Source: Gambelia wislizenii
Taxonomy: Eukaryota > Chordata > Lepidosauria > Squamata > Crotaphytidae
Reading direction: 5' to 3'
Assembly (NCBI GenBank): GCA_030847615.1
Contig: JAUMIR010000004.1
Span: 273,815,501-273,879,500, forward strand
DNA: 64,000 nt
Shown here: positions 43,601 through 54,826 of the stretch, one piece after another
How the letters are laid out: every line of letters starts with the position of its first letter
Numbering within the stretch: position 1 is the first letter of the stretch
Notes under the pieces: model-generated
What the model was told of the DNA's origin: nothing
Database searches by the model: none
Seen by the model: only the letters and a program-made list of their open reading frames with translations
Position numbers and translations under genes: made by a program

Positions 43601-45638
43601 GACACATTCCTTTGCACACAGCTAAATATAGACAATCAGTAGACTAATATGCATAATCTATGGCTTTGATTCTATTTACATTACTCCATTGGTGTTTCCT
43701 TGCCAATAAATAAATAAATAAATAAATTGCTGAGTTCTTTACTTTGTTACCAAAAGTAGGGTGAGGGTTTTTTTTCTGTGTTGTGGGGAGTGGGACTTCC
43801 AAATTTCCAGAAAGAATCTCTTCCAGAAGCTTAATGGTGGCAGAGTAATTCAAAGAAATAGTCATTTTCTGAATGCATCCTACCAAGAGGAGTAATGATG
43901 ATGATAATGCAGCATCCCACATTTTTAAAACCCAGACTAGTGGGATCTAGAGGTACACAGTATGAAAAATCCATTATTCAAAAGAGATAAAATGATTGTA
44001 TTCTCCATGCTTATCTACAAACACAGAAAAATCTTTAGAGTAAAACACATGGGCTTAAGGGTTTCCTTAAAAAATTTTTTGGGGGGATGCATTATTCCAA
44101 ATCATTTAAATGAAAATGTATAGTGCAATTAGAAAAGACATCTAACTTTCTCTGCAGATGGAGTAAAGACTGGATTTAAAGACTCTGTTTGCGAAGGAAC
44201 GGTTTATGAGCTTGACTTCTGTAGGTTTTGATCTCAGACCTGAGCCCTACAGTTCCCATATATGTAGAAAGGCCTTTGCACCAATATAGCAGAAGGATAC
44301 AATTATGCCACAGGTCTCTGAAGATTAATGGTATCACTGATGTACAAGAAGCTCTTGACATGACAAGCTAATCTTCTATGCTATGCTGGATTCTCATGCA
44401 TGTGAAGAATCTCTTTAGGACTCTGTTGTAGAGACTAAATTATAATTTCTCTACAGAGAAATTCACTCCAGATGGGAGCTTTTGCCAGGCATTTAATTTT
44501 TCAAATACATTTTAATTTTAGTTTTAAAAATGCGTAACTACAATAAGAGGTAAAGCTATTTAATGAAAGGGGTGGATCTGGGATGACCATTTTTACTCCC
44601 TGTGGTGTGTTCTGCCTTGAGTCAGTTTGATCCCAGAAGCAACATCAGTCCAGTCTAAGGGCCAATAACACGGAAGCAAATGTCAAACAGAGACAGAATT
44701 AATCTAAAGAGAGACAGAATTAATCTAAAAGAATGGTCAGTAGTCAAGCTGTGTTTAAACAGCCACATGTTACCAGAAAGCAAGTCAATCAAAAGGGTAG
44801 TAAAATGCAGATGCTGGCCAATACAAGGCAAAACAGATAAGAAGCAAAAAGCTCACAGCAAAACAAAACATGATCCAAGGTCACGCATAAAGAAGTGTCT
44901 CAGTTGCCTGTGCCTCATCCAGGGATCAGGCACATGCAGTTAGCACAAGGTCTCCCTGCGAAGAGTACCCTTCACTTGACGAGACCTCTTGCTCCTAAGG
45001 AAACCTCTTACTTCGCAAAAAGGCTTCTTTGCCTACCCTATATGTTGAAGGACTGATATTCCCAAGAGCTGGGAGGGGCCCTGATACAGAATCTTGTAGA
45101 CTTGATGGCCCAGGTTCTAATGCCCCCGCCCCGTTCCTTGCACCCTCCTACTCAGGTGATTTGATGATTTTTCCATTGATGCCAAGGAAGTATGATGCCT
45201 ATTGAGGGTGCCCTTTTCAGCTTTTCATTTCTTTTGGAATGTTTCCATTTTCCCAGTGGGAAAGAAACAGACTACAGAAACTCCAAAACTGACATTGTTT
45301 CCCCTGGTCTGGTGTGTGTTGGTTGAACAGGAGCGTTCCTTCTGATCAAAAGCTTAAAAAACCCTTGGAATGTCAATTCCTATCCTCATCCTCATCTTTC
45401 TTTATGCCCTACCTTTCCCCCAATATTTCCCAAAGTCTTCCCTGCCAGAGTTCTAGCATTGCTGGAACAATAATAGTGGGCTTTCTTGTTGTCCTACAAC
45501 AAAGGCTTAAAGAATACATTTCTCTGTCAACATTGCAACCTAAATATATCGACATAATTATGAATAAATGACACAGTTGTCAAAAATATTTCCAGAGCAG
45601 AGCTGTGGTTCTTCTAATTTTCTACAGAAAAAAGTACA
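43601..45638. other. Non-coding, two small tandem repeats
   Basis: Holds an (AAAT)n run at 43707-43727 and a 21-base duplication at 44690-44730 (unit contains GAGACAGAATTAATCTAAA). The part 44625-45130 has a base mix unlike the flanks and could be a decayed LTR or other repeat, but no termini or proteins are visible. Confidence 0.45.
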
Positions 45639-45646
45639 GTCTAGAT

Positions 45647-46013
45647 CAGGTATGGGCAACTATGAGTTATAAGGGGGCCACATTAGTCCCTCTAGGAGAC
45701 CTCGGGGTCACACCCCAACCACAACGCCCCCCCAAATCCTCAAAGTCCTCAAGGGGTTATGGAGGGCATTTTCGCCATTTAATATTTAGCTCCCCTGCGC
45801 CATGTTAGGCCCAGGAGCAGGCCTTTTATCCAAAACAGTCAGTTCTGGTTTACTTCCAATTTTTTAAAAGGCCTTTCCTAGGCCTAAAATGGATGGGAGA
45901 GGAGGACATCTGGGGACATTCTGAGGCAAAAAAATGCCCCTGGGGGGTCCTGAGGGCCACAAAAATGTCTCGGGACTACATGTGGCCCATGGGCTGCATT
46001 TTGCCCAACCCTG
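45647..46013. mobile_element. hAT-like MITE, 8-bp target duplication
   Basis: The ends CAGGTATGGGCAAC and TTGCCCAACCCTG are inverted repeats. Both sides carry the exact 8-mer GTCTAGAT (45639-45646 and 46014-46021). Subterminal GGGGCCACA/TGTGGCCC motifs are also inverted. Non-coding, 367 bp. Confidence 0.9.
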
Positions 46014-46021
46014 GTCTAGAT

Positions 46022-48394
46022 TGTTGTGTGGATGTGATACATCTAGATTTAGAACCCCACTTGGATGTACATGAAGAATACCTTGAGAATTAACTCTCCG
46101 TCAGCCTAATCTTCCACACAGGAATGTTTTGAAGGTAAAAGACTATGCTGCTTGAAGAAACAGAACACACGTGTAATAATTTTGAACACAAATAATATAT
46201 ATGGAAGTCTGAATAACATTGCATTCATACAATGTGCAAATACACAGCAATCTGTTATCAACAGATCACTCTTAACAATTTTGCAGCAGTTTTCTTTCAC
46301 AAATACATGCCCATTTTTTATTTTAAGTAAAAACTCTGAAACTATAGAAACATGTTATTTATAGAGATGTTGTTACTAACATGAAGATAAACATCAACAA
46401 ATATTGTATCTCAAATATGATTGCTTAATTAATTGTTACATGGACAATCAAGTAGCAGTTAAAACATTTGGCAAATTATCATCCTAACAGTGTTTCTCAG
46501 TTGAGTGATTATTCCAATGAAACATGGAAAATAAAGGTGGAAGAGAAAAAACAGGGGGGAAAGATCATGTTAATAATTTAATTCTGGATTAAGATTTTAG
46601 ATATCAATATAACTGGATCTTCATATATGGCGCATGTTTTACACACTTGATGTTTACAAACCATCCAAGACTATCCATTTCTCTTTATCATGAAAGCCAT
46701 GAATCTTCATTTGCTTGGTTTTCATACTTCATCACTGATCTGGGAACCATTAATGCTTTGATCAGAGTTTCTCCACATCTTTTTGATCCACAGTGTATAA
46801 ATTAACAAGATAAACTCGCTACAACTCAGAACACTAAACCTGACAAGAATATGTGTAAAAGTCCATTACTTATTTACAACTCTAAAGCGAACACAGATGC
46901 TGACAGAAATTAAACCACTGCATGCTGATTTTATTTGAAAGCTAATGTTGCAATTCCTTCTCCTATTCCCCTCCCCCGCTCCAGGTGATGGCTATGCATA
47001 AGAAGAAAATTTTAAAGACATAAACTCAAGTTATGCAGCGCCATCCACAGCTACTTGAATTTAAGTACTCCAGCTTAATTGATTTATATGTGTGAAAATA
47101 TAATCTCCCTTGTGTTTAAGCTAGCTACCACAACAAACAGAAATCTGTAACATGGTTTTGAGTCTGTCTACAAGCAGTATGCTTTTTCTTCAGCTATTTG
47201 CAATTCACCATCTGTTCAATGCCCTCACCAAAAACACACATGCAAGAACAGAACACATGTAAGTAAATACTGCAGGATACAGTCAAACTGATTATGCATC
47301 TGTGAATAATTTCCCCTAAAGCTGTAATCCTACCCGTGTATATCCTACCTGAATGCATGGTAAAGCAAACACAACTTTTGCAAATGAGAGTAGGATTGAA
47401 CCTTTATTAACTTCATTTTTGGTCTTTCCTGCAGATGTTTCTTTTTAGACAAGCCTATCTGGGTCAATAAATTCCAGCCATAGTTTTTATGAATGTACTG
47501 TATTTCTTTTTATTGTGGTTTTTTTTTTTAAATTTTATTTTGATGTTTCAATTTACTGGACACTATTTTGAAATCTTCAATGTGGATTTAGTTTATAAAT
47601 TCTATATATAAAAATAAAGCAGAATAAATACAATTTCTTCCCTTTTAAAAATTTTCATTTTCCTTTAGTAAGAGAAATATTTGTTTCCAGTCCTCTAGAA
47701 ATCCTGGAATACCTACCACACAGATGGTCATAAAAACCTGCTGCTGAAATAGCATCTAGTATAGTACTACAGTACATTGTTATTACTGTTTCTAGTGGTA
47801 TGTTGCAACAAAATACTAAGTCTCATCACATTTTAATGCAGAACGAGAACAAGAGATCTTTTGTTAACTTCAAATAGATTAAATCACTGATCATCATCTA
47901 GATGGGTCAACAGACAAGAAGACTGTTTAAAGATTCTGCATTTGACAGCAAATCCTCCTCTCCTTCTGAGCTTGGGTGGCAACAGAAGAAAACCTAACTA
48001 AATTCAAAGCATTCAACAACAGATTTGGACTAACCTCACAAAATGCAAGGTTTCTATTTTTAGTTCTTCAGAAATGAATGTGCTGCCTCTCCCAGACCTC
48101 ATCTGCAGAACAGGATGATGGGGATGTGATAATAGCAAACATATAACTTGTTTCAAAGATGACTAGATAAGTTAATAGAAAAAACAGGACTAGTGACTAT
48201 TAAATAAGATAGTCCATCAACCTTCTAATCTGTCAGACTTCCAGAATAACAGAAGGGGACAATAGATAGCAATATTTTATTAGCACTTATTTTTGTCCAG
48301 AATGGAGCAATTAATTCTGGATCAGAGTTTGAGGGGAAACTGATGGGAATAAGTGAAGCTGTTTTTATGTTGTGGACTTGTTTCTAGCTGTAAT
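46022..48394. other. Long AT-rich non-coding stretch
   Basis: No gene, element terminus or protein motif was recognised. Confidence 0.5.
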
Positions 48395-49142
48395 TTATTA
48401 TTATTTTATTGTTGCTGTTGTTATTCCTTACCCGCCTGTCCCCAATGAAACCATTTAAACACATAGGTTAAAACACAAACAACCAGTACACATGAAAATC
48501 ATCCATAAATTTAATATACTAATTTAAAATTCATAGTTTTAAAAAGACTGGATAGGCCTGCCAGAAGAGATAGGTCTTTAATACTGTTTTAAATTCAGAC
48601 ACCATGTTTAGCTGTCGAATCTCTTCCAGCAGGTCATCCAAGTTTGGGGTGGCTGACAAAAAGGTCCTCTGGTGACAGTTGCCAGTCTAGTCCGGGCTGG
48701 TTGAAGTAAATGTCCCCCAGATTACCAGAATAAACAGGGTGGATTGTATGGGAGGAGGTGATCCTGCAGGTAACCTGGATCCAAATCATGCAGGGCTTTA
48801 AAGGTAATAACCAACACTTTGTACTTTGCCCAGAAACTAATTGGAAGTCAGTGGAGAATGTGCTCACTCCTAGATACACCTGTAACCAATCTGGCTACCA
48901 TATTTTGAACTAATTGGAAAGTGGTACAGAAGTAGCCCAATGTACAGCACATTGCAGAAGTCCAACTTTGAGGTTACCAGCGCAGGCACTACCATCTTTA
49001 GGTCTTCCTAAATTAGCTGAACCTAATATTAAGCACTCCTTCATTTATCTGAGTTGACATTTGGAGGGATAGATCCAGGAGCACTCCCAAGTTGTGAAGA
49101 CCATCTTTGAGACCAGAACTGGTTGACACAGCTCCAACTCTA
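48395..49142 (-). mobile_element. L2 LINE, 3' part
   Basis: Minus strand, ending in an (AAT)-type tail at about 48395-48415. The plus strand reads CATGCAGGGCTTTAAAGGTAA, CCAACACTTTGTACTTTGCC and CCAATGTACAGCACATTGCAG, which I recognise as the inverted 3' region of vertebrate L2-clade elements. It continues at 49736 on the other side of a Penelope insertion. Confidence 0.75.
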
Positions 49143-49735
49143 GATTAGGACCCTTAATAGTAAGCAAACCAAACCAACGGTTAGGCCACAAGGTATACAG
49201 AAAACACACACATACTGACAGATACCTACACAAGAACTCCAATCATCACCCAGGACAAAAAAAACACAATAAAAACATTGGTAGACCGTGCAAAAAGTAT
49301 CTACGAACCCCATTACGTGGAGGACGAACTGAAGCACCTAAACTGGGCCCTACAGGCTAATGGTTACTCCAGATCAGACATCACAAGAGCAGCCAGACCC
49401 AGAAAAAAAACCACAACAATGAAGAAGAAAAACAGCCACCCAAAAGGAAGGTATTTTTACCATACACCAAAGGAATCACAGACAGAATAGGGAAACTGAT
49501 GAGGAAACACAACCTCCAAACAATCTACAGACCTCCACCCAGAAACTAGCCTTTCAAATACACAAATTTACATATCCTCTCCAACAGGGGTTCACAGTAT
49601 ATAATCCCCACACACACTCCTACCCAGCCATTCTCTGAAGATGCCAGCCACAGATGCAGGCAAAATGTCAGAAGTAAACTCTTCCAGAACACGGCCTCAC
49701 AGTCTGGAAAAAAAACATAAAAAAACCTACACCTA
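49143..49735 (+). mobile_element. Penelope-like element, internally deleted
   Basis: Begins in the reverse transcriptase C-terminal region: QRLGHKVYRKHTHTDRYLH, then VDRAKSIYEPHYVEDELKHL, LQANGYSRSDI and PYTKGITDRIGKLMRKHN, the stretch that links the reverse transcriptase to the endonuclease. At about 49545 the sequence jumps straight to the PLE 3' UTR (CAAATACACAAATTTACATA). The whole GIY-YIG domain is therefore deleted. Short similarity at the junction (CCCAGAAACTAGCC here, CCCAGAAGCTAACC at 1984) suggests microhomology-mediated loss. It splits an L2. Confidence 0.82.
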
Positions 49736-49967
49736 TGTATTGTCTGGATTCAGTTTAAATTTGTTTTCTTCATCTAGCCCATTACCTCCTCCAAAACTTA
49801 ATTCAGAGGAGACACACTATCCTTAGCTAAGACTGTTTTTGAAAGCAGAGAGAAATACATTTGGATGTCATTAGTGTACTAAAAGCATCCCACCCCATTC
49901 CTCCAAATGATCCATCCCAACAGTTTCATGTATAGTTGTCCCTTCATGATGATGGTTTATAGAATTA
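49736..49967 (-). mobile_element. L2 LINE, internal piece
   Basis: The plus strand reads GTCTGGATTCAGTTTAAATTT and CATTTGGATGTCATTAGTGTAC, recognisable as inverted L2. Bounded by Penelope on the left and pogo on the right. A stray TATAGTTGTCCCTTCAT near 49931 resembles a pogo end. Confidence 0.65.
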
Positions 49968-50196
49968 CAGTTGTCTCTTCATAGTTGCTGGGGTTGGTTC
50001 CAGGACCCCCTGTGGATACCAAAATCCGTGAACACGGAAGTCCCATTATATGCAATGGCATAGCAAAATGGTGTTCCTTATAAAAGATGGCAAAATCAAG
50101 GTTTGCTTTTTGGATTATTATTTTTTAAAGAATATTCTCAAGCTGTGAATACTTAAATCTGTGGATACCAAATCCATGGATATGGAGGGACAATTG
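49968..50196. mobile_element. pogo/Tigger-like MITE (family A)
   Basis: TA-flanked, with ends CAGTTGTCTCTTCATAGTTG and GATATGGAGGGACAATTG. Nearly collinear with 29425-29654. Non-coding; interrupts the L2. Confidence 0.85.
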
Positions 50197-50198
50197 TA

Positions 50199-50982
50199 GA
50201 TGTTAAACAGCAATGGGGATAGATGGGCACCTAGGTGCTATGACATATAACAGCTCCTTTTTTGAGAAGCAGCTATTCCTAAGCACCACCATCTGGAACA
50301 TGCCTGAGAGGTAAGCTCAGAACCACTGCAATACAGTGCTTCTGATTCCCACCCACCCCCAGGTGTTCCAGAAGGATACCATAGTCAATAGTATTGAATA
50401 CCACTCAGAGGTCTAAAAGAACTAACAGGGACACACTCCTTCTATAAGTGTTAAGATCTACTAAAGCAACCACAGCAGTCTCAACTCCATATCCTGCTGT
50501 AAAACCAATTTGAAATGGGTCAAAGAAGTGTGTGTCATCCAAGAGTGCCTGGAGTTGAAAGGCAACTGCCTTTTCAATCACCTTGCCCAAAAATGGAAAA
50601 TTAGGTACTGGTCTATAATTATAAGGTCCAGGAGATCTACAGAAGGCTTTTTTTTACAAGTGGTTTAACCACTGATTCTTTTAAACATGATGGAAAATTA
50701 CCTTCCCTGAGAGATGCATTAACAATACGCTGCATTTGAAATCTAATTGCATCTCATCCCTGGTGGAACAGCCAAGAGGGATAGGGATCAAGAGAACAGG
50801 TTGTCATCTTTACTTGCCCCAGCAGCTTGTCCACATCAGCAATACTTACCAATTGAACTGATCCAGTGTAATTCCACTCACAGTCACTGAACACCCTCAT
50901 TACCGACTTCTGCTCCCATGATGGCATCTAAGTCGGCTCTTACGTAAGAGATATTACTGGCAAAGTTGTCATTAAAAGCATC
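50199..50982 (-). pseudogene. L2 ORF2 reverse transcriptase fragment, broken
   Basis: The minus strand encodes GKVIEKAVAFQLQALLDDTH, FFDPFQIGFTAGYGVETAVV and LVLLDL, the early reverse transcriptase blocks of L2. VFNTIDYGILLEHL follows in another frame. Several stops and shifts. It is continuous with the piece at 51774-52220 once the LINE insertion is removed. Confidence 0.8.
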
Positions 50983-50990
50983 ACAGCGAG

Positions 50991-51765
50991 TGAGCTCTCT
51001 GGCTTTTCTTCACAAACAAAGATTCAGGAAGGACTCATCCCGTGCTTTCTGCAAGCACACTGATGACTAAAAAGGTCAATCCAAGATAAACAAGTCCGGT
51101 TGCAGAAAGCACAGCAGAAGGTCTCCTTGGGTGATGTTTCCGGGTTGTGATTCTTTCTGCGTTGTCATTTCTCTTCAAGACTTGTTCTCAAATAAGGCTG
51201 CAGCATTGTGGATAGTGCGTCTCCATGCCTCCGATGTGAGGCCAGGGCGGACCATTGTTGGTGATCAATTTGGCCAAGCCTGAGATGTTGCTTCAGGCCC
51301 CTCTTACGCTGACCCATGTCGAGTTCACCATAGAATACTATTTTTGGGAGGCGATGGTCCTCCATCCTAGAAATTTGCCCTGCCCAGTGCAGCTGTGTTC
51401 TCAATATCATGGCCTCAATGCTGGTGATCCCTGCTTCCTCAAGGATAGCAACATTCGTCACATAGTCAGTCCAGTGTATATTTAGGACTGTGCGTATACA
51501 GCACTGATTAAAGCGTTCGAAGAGTTGTAAGTGTTGGCGATAGGTGACCCATGTTTCAGACCCATAAAGGAGAATAGACAATACAATGGCTCTACACACA
51601 CTGATTTTTGTGCTTCGCCTCAGGTGTTTATTACTCCAGACTCTTTTGTAAAGTCTTCCAAATATGCTATATGCCTTTGCTAATCTGTGATCAATCTCTT
51701 TGTCAATCTTGGCATCTGAGGAGATGATGCTTCCCAGGTAGGACAAGGGGGCGTCAATGGAGAGA
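50991..51765 (-). mobile_element. Non-LTR LINE copy, 5'-terminus-bearing but internally deleted
   Basis: Flanked by ACAGCGAG (50983-50990 and 51766-51773). The minus strand encodes a long reverse transcriptase C-terminal segment: YLGSIISSDAKIDKEIDHRL, then VCRAIVLSILLYGSETW, DYVTNVAILEEAGITSIEAM and LHWAGQISRMEDHRLPK. The zinc-knuckle end and 3' UTR follow, shared with 7531 and 34565. Its 5' 23 bases (51742-51764) are identical to the terminus of the 28997-29412 insertion and do not fit the expected protein upstream of YLGS. This suggests a 5' head joined directly to the 3' third of the LINE. Clade not assigned. It splits an L2. Confidence 0.78.
51165..51746 (-). pseudogene. LINE ORF2 C-terminal fragment, open for 193 codons
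   Basis: The open part runs from SYLGSIISSDAK to beyond DHQQWSALASHRR. It holds the thumb and C-terminal region of a reverse transcriptase, with the LLYGSETW box that is widespread in RTE-like and related elements. The catalytic core and endonuclease are absent. A frameshift near 51260 separates it from the conserved zinc-knuckle end. The apparent start codon is an accident of truncation. Confidence 0.8.
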
Positions 51766-51773
51766 ACAGCGAG

Positions 51774-52220
51774 CTACTAAAGGTTCTAAGATCAGGTTCT
51801 GTGGGCTGAGTACCTGAGTTAGACCTATCACCACACTGAATAGTTTAGCTGGACATGAGTTCACAGATGCAATACGAGCAGAGAAGAACGTTTTCTTCGC
51901 TGTACTTATTGCTACCCTATAGGAACAAAGATGTTCTCTGTATCATGCCTTGTCACATATAAGTCAGGGTATCACCATCTGTGCTCTAGTCATTATCCTT
52001 CCTGTTTCAGCTCCCTGAAAGTCTCTGTATACCAAGAAGCCTGTGTACTAAAGAGTTGGAGAGGATGTTTGGGAGCAAGTATGTCAATAGCCCTGTTTAG
52101 TTTTTGATATAACTTATTGACTAGAGCTTCAACAGGCTCATTGGTGATACCAGCCATAAAACCCTTTAAGGCCTCCTGGAATCTCAAGGGCTTCATTGAC
52201 CTTCAAGGGCAGACCTTAAA
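51774..52220 (-). mobile_element. L2 LINE, 5' piece
   Basis: The minus strand encodes VEALVNKLYQKLNRAIDILA and ASWYTETFRELKQEG, the linker between endonuclease and reverse transcriptase in L2. The endonuclease itself is missing, so the L2 is 5'-truncated near 52220. Confidence 0.7.
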
Positions 52221-52649
52221 GGAAAGGCTGTAGCTGTGATACTAGCCCTAATTTTTTAAAAAAATGTCCACAACAACTCAGAGGTATTGGTCACCTCTGC
52301 CCACTGTAGATACCCTATCTTATTTTGTGATAATTTAAATTATATTCATCCCATTTTGGTCTAAGCACAAGATCAGACCCCCAAGAAGGAATACAGGGAG
52401 TTACAGAGCCAAGAGAACCACAGGGGAAAGAGTGGCTAGCCAGCAAGGAAGTTAAAGCGACAAAGTCAGTTCAGTCCAGATCATACACAGTCCAGCAATA
52501 AATCCAGGCTTGAGTCCAAAGGGAGATCCAAGACCATATTCAGTAAACAAAGAAGGTCTAAGGCTATCAGGCAGCAGAACAGGAACCTGAGGCATGAAAG
52601 TTGCTTCCACCAAGACCCAGAAATTTTATACCAGATGTTCAGATTCTGT
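52221..52649. other. Non-coding, nothing named
   Basis: A purine-rich stretch (52370-52620) resembles in style the block at 44625-44960. No termini or motifs are seen. Confidence 0.4.
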
Positions 52650-53325
52650 GCTAAAGGGATCTAGGAGTCCTGGTAGACCACAAGTTGAACATGAGTCAAC
52701 AGTGTGATGCGGCAGCTAAAAAGGCCAATGAGATTTTGGGCTGTATCAATAGAATTATAGTGTCTAGATCAAGGGACGTAATAGTGCCACTCTATTCTGT
52801 CTTGGTCAGGCCTCACCTGGAATACTGTGTCCAGTTCTGGGCATCACAATTAAAAAAAGATATTGACAAAGTGGAGCGTGTACAGAGGAAGGCGACTAAA
52901 ATGGTGAAAGGTCTGGAAACCATGCCTTATGAGAAGAGACTTAGGGAGCTGGGCATGTTTAGTCTGGAAAAAAGACAGTTAAGGGGCGATATGATAGCTC
53001 TGTTTAAGTATTTGAAGGGGTGTCACATTGAGGATGGAGCAAGCTTGTTTTCTGCTGCTCCAGAGACTAGAACACGGAGCAATGGATGCAAGCTTCAGGA
53101 ACAGAGATTCCACCTCAACATTAGGAGGAACTTTCTGACAGTAAGAGCTGTTCAGCAGTGGAACACACTCCCTCGGAGCGTGGTGGAGTCTCCTTCTTCG
53201 GAGGTCTTTAAACAGAGGCTGGATGGCCATCTGTCAGGGATGCTTTGATCGTGATTTCCTGTGTGGCAGGGGGTTGGACTGGATGGCCCTCGTGGTTTCT
53301 TCCAACTCTACAATTCTATGATTCT
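52650..53325 (+). mobile_element. CR1 LINE 3' end, reading frame intact
   Basis: Starts within [16 protein letters not shown] and stays open to [13 protein letters not shown] and the natural stop at 53248. GGTTGGACTGGATGGCCC and ATTCTATGATTCTATG repeats follow. Close to the copy at 31032-32116. No catalytic core. Confidence 0.9.
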
Positions 53326-53394
53326 ATGTGGTTAAGGTGCAGTTAGGTTTGTCATAAATAAAGACCAACCAGTTCTTGCTTTGACCACTCAATA

Positions 53395-53590
53395 CTTATG
53401 CCTAATCCACAATACAGAAATAATCCAGTTTGAAACTGGATTATGTGTCATGGATTCTTCTCATGGAATCCTGAGCTTTGTAGTTTTACAAGGTCTTTAG
53501 CCTTCTCTGCCAGAATGCTGGTGCCTCACCAAACAACAAATCCCAAGATTCCACAGGAAGGAGTCATGGCAGTTTGATGCACCCTTAGTC
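53395..53590. mobile_element. Palindromic DNA MITE
   Basis: The left half (AAATAATCCAGTTTGAAACTGG, then TCATGGAATCCTGAGCTTTG) is mirrored by the right half (AAATCCCAAGATTCCA, GGCAGTTTGATGCACCC). The layout matches an abundant squamate foldback MITE type. The outer ends are eroded and no target duplication was resolved. Confidence 0.6.
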
Positions 53591-54663
53591 TTCACCTTTT
53601 ATTACCTAGTGTACTCTTCTCTCATATATTTCAAGGGATAATGGACTGGAAAAACAGAGGTTGTTAAGACAGAAACCAGGGCCATTCCACCTGTCCCGAC
53701 TACTTCTGCAAAGGCTCTTCTCTCTGTTGATACCACTGGCAACCATTCCAACAGGTTGTGGCAGAAGAAGGTGAAAAGACAAGCAGGATCCACCACCACC
53801 TCACTTTTCTCCCCATCCTCCTCATTGCATCTATGTCTTTCTGGACTATAAGACTACAGCTAGGCACTGTCTTGGTTTTGTGGATTTTTTGTGAACTATT
53901 CCAGAAATCCTTTTAGCTGAGGAGTGGACATAAATGATTTAAATCAAGCTTCAATAAATACAATCTCATTGTTTCCAGATAGTATGGCTGCTGTAGTCCA
54001 ACGTAACTGTAGGGTAGCACATTGGGGAAGAGTGGCTTGGAGTCATGTGAAGATCACTGGGCACACTTCCATAGGGTGCAAGAGCCACTAATCCAGAGAA
54101 GACAAGACAATGACCTAGGTTTCTTCACTTTCTATACAGAAATTATATATACCCCTTATCTCAGATCATGTGGCTTCACAGTTTAGTTTATTTGGTAAAC
54201 CTAACAGGCTGCAACCACAGACTGCGCCATTATATTCTGTTTATATCTCTGGAACAAAAAGGGAGAAGATGACCTACCAGTCTAGAACTGAGCCTGCTAC
54301 TGCAAGAGACCAGCATTATATAATGGGGACCAGTTAGATAAAGTAATCTACCAAGTTTTCTTTACAACATGTATACTATGATTCCAATGTTACAGACAAG
54401 TATCCTACTCCATCCTTAAAATCAATTCTTGTTTTTTTGTTTTTGTTTTTCAGTCAGAGACTTGTAGTTACATTTTCCAACCCTGTGCATGCATCTTAAA
54501 GGAAAAGAAATAAAGTACAGTAGTTTGATCTGCAACTTTTTGCAGAAAGACTGCAAAGGGTCAGCAATGAATGTGACAAGCTTTACTTCCAAGGTTTTTC
54601 AGGGAGTCAGCAGTGTTGCCTCTGTACTTATGGGCTTCTCTGGACTTGCAGAGGTATGGAAAG
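53591..54663. other. Non-coding, nothing named
   Basis: No recognised element or gene. Confidence 0.45.
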
Positions 54664-54826
54664 AATGCAAGGATGGGCCAAGTGTGGCCCTAAAGATGCT
54701 GACCAGAATTCTCAGCATCCCTCACAGTTGGCTGTGCTGACTAGGGCATTGCAGGGACTGCAGGGAGATGTAGTCCAACAACATCTGGAGGGCCACATTT
54801 TGCCTACTGCTGATTTAATGGCTTCC
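54664..54826 (+). mobile_element. hAT-like MITE, diverged
   Basis: GCAAGGATGGGCCAAGTGTGG at the left and GTCCAACAACATCTGGAGGG, then CCACATTTTGCCTACTGCTG at the right. Same family plan as 61392-61527. No clear target duplication. Confidence 0.55.

Noticed and set aside
44625..45130. Possible LTR on base composition
   Set aside because: No TG...CA ends, polypurine tract, primer-binding site or target duplication could be found.
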